This document shows positions 56,735 to 64,000 of a stretch of 64,000 nt of DNA, piece by piece (positions within the stretch are counted from its first letter, which is position 1; each line of letters starts with the position of its first letter). Under the pieces are notes generated by a model that ran no database searches, had not been told where the DNA came from, and saw only the letters and a list, made by a program, of their open reading frames with translations. The DNA comes from Didymella arachidicola (taxonomy: Eukaryota > Ascomycota > Dothideomycetes > Pleosporales > Didymellaceae). The DNA lies in assembly GCA_016630955.3 (NCBI GenBank), contig CM049993.1, forward strand, positions 1,550,001-1,614,000, given 5' to 3'. The position numbers were made by a program, and so were the translations under genes.

Positions 56735-59257
56735 CTAAATATCTTTCACAAATCCAACTTCGATGACCTTGTCCATCGGAACGTCCAAGCTGGCAATCTT
56801 CGTCCGTGTGTTCTCACGAATGAACAAGAAGATGTGGAGGAAGAAGCGACGCACAATATTTGTGCCTTTGCTAATCTTCATCTGCTCTTTACCAGTGATG
56901 TACAGCACCTTGTGATTGTAGGCATGCTCTAAGGCCTCCAGACGCGACGAAGTCGTTGAGCTGCATGACGAGGCGTTGCCTTCCTCTGAGCCTTCGGCTG
57001 CAGTTGCAGTTGTAGCCGCAGTCTTTTCGCCCTCGCGATCCAGTGCACGCGTCACAATGTGATTGCGTACCTTCTCGAATATGAGCGTCGCCAGGTTGGG
57101 TGTGATAACCTCATCCATGTAACCATGTCGCACAACGAGACGGTAACAGTTGGGTATCGCCAAGCGTGACACACTATACTTGTTCTCCGGCTCAACAAAA
57201 GGCTGGTCCAGGGGGCGAAGGTGGAAGAAGATGATGACGGAAGGAGCCGAAACCAGTTTGCGAATGAACTGGTTGAACACGATAGGCGTCGTCTCACCAG
57301 CCTTGTCAAAGAAGATACCGAATCCTTGCATCGAACCAACAAACTCCTCACCGAATAAAGGAGTAAGTTGTAACTGACCGTCTTGGCGTGTTCGCACAAA
57401 GTGAGTCGTGGGGAACCTGTCGCCAGCCTCTGCCTTCCATTGCTGTTCCTTACCAAAGCGCCAGAGGATGAAGATACAGGCAAGTAGTGTCGCCAAAAGA
57501 ATGGTGAACCACGCGCCGTCAGGCACTTTCAGGAGTGCTGAAGACAGGTACGCTCCGTCGAGCGATGCAACTGTAAGTGCGGGGAAGAAGATGTAGTAGG
57601 GCTTGATGCGCCACACCAGGATAGCCACCAGTGTTACCATGCATGTGTCGAAGAACGTGACGAACATGACGCAAACACCATATGCGTTACCAAGAGACGT
57701 AGTGTTGTTGTAAATGGCAGCGACGAGCACAGTCCCGACCATGAGAAGCCAGTTAACGGCTGGCACGTAGAGCTGCCCATGGTACGTCGTTGAAGTATGG
57801 ACAACTTTAATCTGCGGGAAGTATGACAGCTTCATGATCTGGGTGAGCAGCTTGATTTTGTTAGTAGCATCCTACTACTTGCGATGTATGAGCAACCATA
57901 CCTGGAACGTCGCCGTGATCATGGCTTGGGAAGCAACGATGGCGGCGGCAATGGCCACAACCAGTGAGAAGATGAGCCAGCCCGGCGGGGCAGCGTTGAA
58001 AAAGGGATTCGAGTAAGCGTCTGGGTTCTTGCTGATGTATGCAGCCTGTCCGCTATAGGCCAGCAGCAGACAAGGATATGCGTACCCGAGCCAACTGAGC
58101 TGAATAGCGCGCATGCTGAAGGCACCAATATCGGCGAAAAGAGCTTCGACCCCCGTAAAGCAGAGCAGCACGCCACCAAGACTCCTCCAGCCATGATACT
58201 TGTTACGAATTAGGTAATCGAACGCGTAATATGGGTTGAAGGCTTTCAAGATGGTGTAATCGTGCCTGAGATATTAATGACTTGTCTTAAGAAAGAGGCG
58301 ATAGACTCACTTGGCGAGATTGTACACCCCAAAACCGGCATTAAGCAGTAACCAAACCACAACAATAGGCGAGAATATGATTGTCAGCTTTGATATACCC
58401 AAAGGCTGTACCACAAAGAGTAAGATCAGAATGGCGCAGGTGACGCCGATGATGGTCGACTTCTCGATATCAGGCTTCACCACACTCAAGCCCTGTACAG
58501 CGCCCAGTACAGACTGAGCAGGGGTCAGAACTCCGTCCGCCATGACCATGGAAACTGCAAGTACTCCGATCGTCTTCAGAAGAGCTCGGAAGAATGTTGA
58601 GTTCTCCATGCCAGATCGTATAGTCTTGGTTGAGCGACCCAGTTCGGTGGAATTGTATCTTTGCATGCGGACAAGCGATGCCTCGCGTGGGTCTCGATTC
58701 GCAATGTTCGCATATCGCGAAAGCAACGAGTATGTGCTGAAGGTACCGCCCTCGCCGTCATTGTCGGCGTGCAGGATCACAAGGATGTACTTGACCGTAA
58801 CCATCAAAGTGATCGACCACACTACGAGCGAAAGCACACCCAGCAGATCGATCCGATTCGGTGCTTCCGTAAATGTAGACGAGAACACGTACAGGGGCGA
58901 GGTACCAATATCGCCATAGATCACACCGATGGACTGGTACGCGAGCGCGAATATCTGAGCGATGCTGAAGGACTGTGTTCACGGGTCAGCCCAGGAGACC
59001 ATATGCACAGCACACGCATGTGCAGTACGTACCTGGCTGCGCTTGTAGTCACCCTCGTTCCGCAGGCCTGCGTCCTCATCTTCGGCATCATCGTACTCGC
59101 CAGATTTCGAGTAATCTATTGATTTGCGGCGGATGGATTGAGTTCGTGACCGCAGGCGCACCACGCCGCCAATAGCATCGTGCGTCGATGCGTTATTTTG
59201 TGCGTTTTTTTGGGCAGAAGGTGCAGTTTGCGCTGCAAATTGTATGGAAGGTTCCAT
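56735..59257 (-). CDS. HAK1: High-affinity potassium transporter HAK/KUP family
   Basis: Four exons on the minus strand: 59257-59033, 58972-58311, 58265-57902, 57850-56735; 788 aa. Plasma-membrane potassium uptake, probably proton-coupled. The N-terminal tail is cytosolic and hydrophilic (RLRSRTQSIRRKSIDYSKSG). The first membrane helix has the KUP signature GVIYGDIGTSPLYVFSSTF. About 12 hydrophobic segments follow, among them SLVVWSITLMVTVKYILVIL with DNDGEGGTFSTYSLLSRY, MADGVLTPAQSVLGAVQG and CFTGVEALFADIGAFS. Intron positions fall in loops and all phases agree. The C-terminal cytosolic part has a KUP tail (VPDGAWFTILLATLL, IIFFHLRPLDQPFVEPE) with an Ala/Thr/Ser-rich insertion. Confidence 0.95.
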
Positions 59258-61158
59258 AACAGTTCCGCTCAGCTGGGTGGTAGATGCAAGGGCGCTGTCA
59301 AAATCGCGCAGTTAACCACCTTAAGAACATGATCGCCTTATCTTCCACTTGTCGGGATGTTCCCTCGTGTCAATACCTCTCGTCATTGCAAGTTTAGGAA
59401 TCAGGCTGCATGCTGTAGGGGGCACCACGTGAAAATGGCTCATTGGTGGTGTTTAGCCTGGATCTGGTTAGATGAGGGATTTTCGTTCTGAGACTGGAGT
59501 TGACGCGGGATACTTACATCCATGCGAATCCATAATGGTACCGATTTGCAGTTGCAGAACCAGTGGGATTCGCGGAGAATGTCCGAACCTAAGCACTGAA
59601 ATATTTCCTTGGACAGACTGGAGTGCCCTGGAGGCAAATGCCGTACCACGATAAGCCGGCGTCCAGGAGAGCCAGGCTACAACAGCTGGGAAGCCAGACC
59701 GCCGGCGAGCTGCGAGAGCGAGCGTGTGAATTATTGCACACGTGGTGGCGGCTACATGCATATGTCAAGCGGTCAAGCATTTAGGTCAATTGCTTGGTTC
59801 TAGCTACCATAGCCCTTGTCAGTCTTGCTGCACGAGCAGCACTCAGCTTGGTGCTGTAGACAAGTAATTACCGGCGCACTTATGATCTTTCCGAATCACG
59901 CGGACTCACTCAGGAGGGTCCCGAATGCGTCCAGCCCCAAGCTGATTTGCAGAAGAATTGGCTCCTTCACCCCACTTGCCTAGAACGGATAAGCTTGTCA
60001 TGCTTAGTGCAATGCTTGTTGTGAGGTGTCAAATACTCGTAGGACCGTACCCTATGCGCACAACAAAGTCTTCAACCAAGATGTCAACAAATCTGCTTTG
60101 CGCACAATAAGGCCGAGGATGTCGCGTCCTACTCGGCTAGAGATGCTTTCGATGGTATGTCAGAGTTGGTCCGAGGTTGCATCGTTGATACACCGGCAAC
60201 AAAGTCATCGCATGTGAGGTGTACCTATTTTTGAACTGGTGAGCGTGCCAGCGATTCTTTGCGCATTCAACGTACTGGCTGCGCCGTTTGGAGAGACGCC
60301 AAAATGCAAAACAGCTTGACTCGGAGCCGTGTCCAATCCATCTACGTCTTTACTTGGCGATCTCGTTCTATTCAAGCTTCAATAAGACGCAGTGCCGCTG
60401 GTTCCTGGTCGTATCAAAGACATGCGGGTCGGAGGTCGAGCTATACTTTTAAGGTCGCTTGATAAAGTTGATCGCTCCGCTGCACCGCTGTATGAGGATA
60501 GTCAAGTAAAAAAAAGTCACCAAAACAACTTCGGTCAGACCACCAAGTCCAATACTCGCTTTCTGTCGCAGGACATACTCCCGAGCTCCCAGCAGCAGAA
60601 CCAACCCTGTTCGCTTCGCGTAGATGTGCGACCAACATGTACAATGGTCACATGATCTCTGCAGATGTTCTGATTCGTCATCGGGCGCCTCGATATGAGG
60701 CCCTTACCAGTGGTGTCGAAACTTTGGCGTATGTGTTTGAAAGACCGCCAGTGAGGCCTTGAGTCGTTGCTTGACAGTAGTCTTGCTGAGGTCTGTGTCC
60801 ACGCCGATTTCTAAGGCTTGTCATGGCCACGCGCTGGCATTGCTGAGTACTGTGTATATGTGGTTGATGGCGCGCTGACTTGCAATGCCGATATCGATAA
60901 ACGTGGTGTGTGAATCAAAGGCCGGGAACGCTGCGGGCATTTAAAAACCACCGAGGCAACCAGGGAGCTGGCGCGTGCGTCTGGCGTCATACCACTTTCA
61001 CGACTCTCGTCAATTGATGTGCGCCCGTTGCAACAAAAGCTTCTCAAATACATTGCCAGCCGCCGAAAGTGCTCAAAGCCCTGTTTCTTCCCTGCAACCA
61101 CCGTGTTGAAGCCTGTTCACAGAACGAAGCCGCAAACTCCTCATAACAAGCGCTTATA
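59258..61158. other. 1.9-kb intergenic region, nothing recognised
   Basis: No supported gene on either strand. A 96-aa frame at 60811-61101 (minus) lies where the leader of the next gene is expected and has no family features. The first few hundred bases are presumably the potassium transporter promoter. Confidence 0.5.
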
Positions 61159-62190
61159 ATGTCGAAGTTATCACCAGCTCTGAAGCAGCTCATAAATGCC
61201 GCGCATGCGCGGCCTGGGCCTCTGCCAGCACCGCCAAAAATTCAATCAGTTTTCAAGAAGATTGAGCAAGAAGCTACAGACAGACAGCTCGGCCGTCCAT
61301 CATGGCTCGCTGTTTCCACCGCTGCGACGATGACAATGAACTCACCCGAGTCGATGGAGGCACTGTTCCACTCCACAGCACAAGGAAAGCCTCAAGATGA
61401 AGGCGTGCAGGTTGCAGAGTTCATGCGCGAAGTAGCGCTGAAGTGCATTGGCTTCAATGGCGTACGTTCACACTCAATCTCATGAACAAACGTTGGGGGC
61501 GCAAGAGGGACGGATTCGCGAGAGTGAGAATGCGAGCCTACTGAAGGGGTTCTCTATTCAGAACATGAAGCCTCAACTTGGACGTCACTCACACCACAAA
61601 TAAGTACTGTCTTGTTGCTAATAATAACTGACATTGAATAGATTCCACGAACGATCAACATGCTGAACGCTTTCCGCGCCGCTCTCCCCCAAGACATCTA
61701 CGAGAAACTCAACACGACACCAACACGCTATCCTGACGCATCTAACATCGAACAAATCAATCAGCGGGGGCGTGGGTTATGGGACATGATCTATAAACCA
61801 CTGAATGAGAAGCTCGAGGCGAAGCTCGGCGAGGCACACCCAGATTTGCCAGTCTTCATTATCAACAATGAGTACGGCGGCTTGTTTACAGACCCTAAGC
61901 GCTCGACTGGTGCGACAGTAGGGCGTATCACGACGAGCTTGATCGCTATCACATGCTTGAGGGCTCAGCAGGGCGTGGGACCGCAGGTACTCAGCCACGT
62001 TTTTGGTCTTAGGAAAGCATTAGGTGATGGCAGCTGGAAGGATGAGCCTGCTGCTGGGTCAGAAGAGGCAATAAAGTGGCTGGCCAGTGATGAGGGTTGT
62101 ACGTGGGTACTGCAGAAGACAGACGAACTGGTAGAAGCTTTGGGAGGTGCGCAGGGGAGCACCTTCGCGCCCGTAAAGGCGAAGCTATAA
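61159..62190 (+). CDS. Conserved fungal protein, possibly AhpD-like fold
   Basis: Two exons, 61159-61461 and 61642-62190; 283 aa. Alpha-helical protein with LSPALKQLINAAHARPGPLP at the start, LAVSTAATMTMNSPESMEAL, and the most conserved-looking stretch across the splice, EFMREVALKCIGFNG joined to IPRTINMLNAFRAALP. The second exon has FIINNEYGGLFTDP and ITTSLIAITCLRAQQGVGPQ. The pattern recalls the AhpD/carboxymuconolactone decarboxylase superfamily, but the CxxC pair of AhpD peroxidases is absent. Function unknown. The intron is unusually long for this window (180 nt) with a CTGAC branch site before the TAG acceptor. Confidence 0.75.
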
Positions 62191-62492
62191 GCTTGGCAAC
62201 CTACGAGAAGATGCACTTCCGCACAAGCTTTACATATGATTGGAGCATCACGCACGAACAGAGCACACGATAGGGAGCACTAGTGAGTTCACCATGAGGC
62301 GCCAGGACAGAATCTCTGTGCACTCTAGGTGAAGGCTATTGTATTACATAACAAGTTTCACACATAGGCAAAGGTAGCTCCAATCGATCCAAGTGCTGTC
62401 ATTTCGGCCCCTCAATAGTAGTGCAAGACCTTACAACCTGCACCATAACGCATCTCTCCAGGACTGATCGTACCTATTCCACAGAATACAGC
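62191..62492. other. Short intergenic region, nothing recognised
   Basis: 302 nt between two genes on the same strand; presumably terminator and promoter. Confidence 0.5.
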
Positions 62493-63369
62493 ATGAGGAC
62501 GATCGGACAACCACTAACGCACCGGAAGCGTATGGATCTCGAGAGCGACATCATGCATACCGTTAGCAGAATGAAGATGCAGCCTATGGTCATCATGCTG
62601 AGCAACAAGAAGCTGTGCGAGATTGACGAGGATATGCTGAGTCGTCTCCAGATCGGAACCAGGTACACGGCGTCGGACTGGAGCAAGATCCTTGATCTAC
62701 TTGTGACCCCCAAGGCCCCCGAAGCGAACGTGTACGTCAAGGAGTTGGGTACCCTTTCCGCTGTGAGGTACGGCAAGACTTTCTTCTGGATTCGTTCGGT
62801 TGGTCAATCGCCGTATGCATATATTGCGACCTGGTGTATCACCTCCTACAAGCCTGCCGAAAACACTGTCAGCACTTACTCCATAGGGCCCATGACAGCC
62901 GACTGTCGAGAGCTCTCAGCTATCACGAACGTTATCGGAGTTGAGAAGTATCTTCTGCGCTACATGTACCAACAGGTATGTACGACACCATGGTTGAAAG
63001 CCTCAACTTACCAAAGCCACGCGTAGGAGACCTGCTCAGATACGGTATTCAATCAGCCATACCAGGATACCGTCCTGCTTGACATGCTTCTCGATCTGAC
63101 CGCTGACGACTTCACGCCCAATCAACGCCACATCGACGACGGTCTCGCTTTTCAGCTGGAGGTACTAGAGGCTCTGGAGAAGGCGCAAAAGAACGCCGCA
63201 GATGCTAATGCTACCGCACGAGACCCTACAACACAACCCCCTCATGCAACTGCGGTACCTAGTAAGTAGATTAGGTTGCCGATAGATTTTGACTGACGAA
63301 GCTATAGGCAAGAAGAGGGTTTCGATGGAGGATCGTCTCAAGAACAAGAAGGTGAAGGTGGAGCTCTGA
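62493..63369 (+). CDS. Uncharacterised protein, three exons
   Basis: Exons 62493-62975, 63027-63261, 63308-63369; 259 aa, with phases that fit. The start was set at the ATG at 62493 because the frame before it has no further ATG-led conserved sequence. Visible features: helical N-terminus (MDLESDIMHTVSRMKMQPMV), a middle region with YVKELGTLSAVRYGKTFFWI and SPYAYIATWCITSYKP, a helical segment DTVLLDMLLDLTADDF, an Ala/Thr-rich stretch and a basic C-terminus (KKRVSMEDRLKNKKVKVEL) that could be a nuclear localisation signal. No family recognised. The clean splice structure argues for a real gene. Confidence 0.65.
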
Positions 63370-63617
63370 GCCATAGGTTGCAGGGTGGATCCAGTATAGC
63401 AGGTCACGACAGACATCGTGAAGTGTCTAATTGGCTCACGACTTATCAAAGAAGACGATGGAAATTGAATGCAAGAGGGCATCGCTGATGTCACAATCGA
63501 GCTTGCTGCTAGCATCAAAACAGCTAGCTCCATCAGTTTAGCGTCTTCGTCTACAATCCATGCCCATCGAGAGGCTTCAATGCATCAAAACCCAACTATG
63601 CGCTCTTGAGGCTCATC

Positions 63618-64000
63618 ATGGCCGAAAAAACTGAGTATAACAGCCCGGTGATTCCAGAACTCTACAAACCGCCAGCGCTGTTGCCTATCGCCCAACTGAA
63701 AGATCAACTCCTTTACACAATCGAGACCCATCCCGTGACCATCATAGTTGGCGAGACAGGTTCCGGCAAAACAACGCAAATTCCCCAGTATCTCCTTAAT
63801 GCGAATTGGTGCACCTCAGGTCTACAAATTGCCGTCACCCAGCCTCGCCGGATAGCAGCGACCAGCGTCGCAGCACGCGTCGCAGAAGAGTTGGGAACGC
63901 CATTGGGTCAGAAAGTTGGGTATTCGATTCGCTTCGAAGATGTCACGAGCGCGAAGACGCAAATCAAATTTGTCACTGACGGGCTGCTGCTGCGAGAGAT
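63618..64000 (+). CDS. DEAH-box RNA helicase, 5' part (runs off the window)
   Basis: 127 complete codons are visible and the frame is open to the window end. DEAH-box helicases of this type remodel RNA in splicing or ribosome assembly. Motif I is GETGSGKTTQIPQYLL, motif Ia AVTQPRRIAATSVAARVAEE, Ib TDGLLLRE, with GYSIRFEDVTS between them. The short N-terminus (MAEKTEYNSPVIPELYKPPA) leading straight into the helicase core is like DHX35-type proteins rather than Prp2, Prp16 or Prp22, which have long extensions. The DEAH motif itself lies beyond the end. Confidence 0.9.
   Translation, partial: MAEKTEYNSPVIPELYKPPALLPIAQLKDQLLYTIETHPVTIIVGETGSGKTTQIPQYLLNANWCTSGLQIAVTQPRRIAATSVAARVAEELGTPLGQKVGYSIRFEDVTSAKTQIKFVTDGLLLRE

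Noticed and set aside
60811..61101. 96-aa open frame on the minus strand before the AhpD-like gene
   Set aside because: It lies in the probable promoter/leader of the plus-strand gene, without any recognised feature.
1..64000. tRNA, rRNA, CRISPR or insertion-sequence features
   Set aside because: No TPsiC-like arm with a matching acceptor stem, no CRISPR-type repeats and no transposase or long terminal repeats were seen by eye. A tRNAscan or repeat search could still find something short.

Overview
The window is nuclear DNA of a filamentous ascomycete, most likely a Dothideomycete. The evidence is compact genes on both strands, many short introns (about 45 to 100 nt) with GT..AG ends and CTAAC/CTGAC-type branch sites, and a typical Pezizomycotina gene set: Zn2Cys6 regulator, AA9 polysaccharide monooxygenase, Dicer-like protein, sterol glucosyltransferase, HAK potassium transporter, DUF2985 protein. 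I found no bacterial operon, CRISPR array, rRNA, tRNA or intact transposon. All exon maps were built by reading splice sites and checking phase by hand.

Layout. 1-10 kb: RidA-like protein, a Cue5-type ubiquitin/Atg8 adaptor, a Zn2Cys6 factor followed by a short-chain dehydrogenase with CGG/CCG palindromes between them, an Ssp120-like EF-hand protein, a small membrane protein and Elongator subunit Elp4. 10-19 kb: a gene-poor accessory stretch with a degraded LPxELR-type gene, a GH29 fucosidase remnant, one intact gene with the N-terminal domain typical of fungal STAND/NLR proteins, and long empty flanks. 19-24.5 kb: a secreted AA9 enzyme, a frameshifted PEP-mutase-like gene, a gene desert and a disordered protein. 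24.7-36 kb: Rad18, the NEDD8-E1 subunit Ula1, an eight-exon sterol glucosyltransferase, a DUF2985 membrane protein, a frameshifted aconitase-X-like gene and ribose-5-phosphate isomerase. 37-38 kb: a non-coding stretch with three copies of a promoter-like module. 38.4-56 kb: housekeeping genes (Scc2, Rpa12, deoxyhypusine hydroxylase, Dicer-like 1, Tap42) and a GDSL esterase with two alternative first exons and a 10-nt microexon. 56.7-64 kb: a HAK/KUP potassium transporter, two uncharacterised conserved genes and the 5' part of a DEAH-box RNA helicase that runs off the end.

Genes that may work together: the Zn2Cys6 factor and the adjacent dehydrogenase look like a regulator and target pair. Scc2/Rpa12 and Dicer/Tap42 are head-to-head pairs with short shared promoters. 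Rad18, Ula1 and Cue5 all act in ubiquitin or ubiquitin-like pathways, but nothing suggests they form a cluster. The best leads for something new are the three-copy promoter module (37.15-37.98 kb), the alternative-first-exon esterase (54.9-56.1 kb), and the two genes broken by a single frameshift (21.5 and 35.2 kb).
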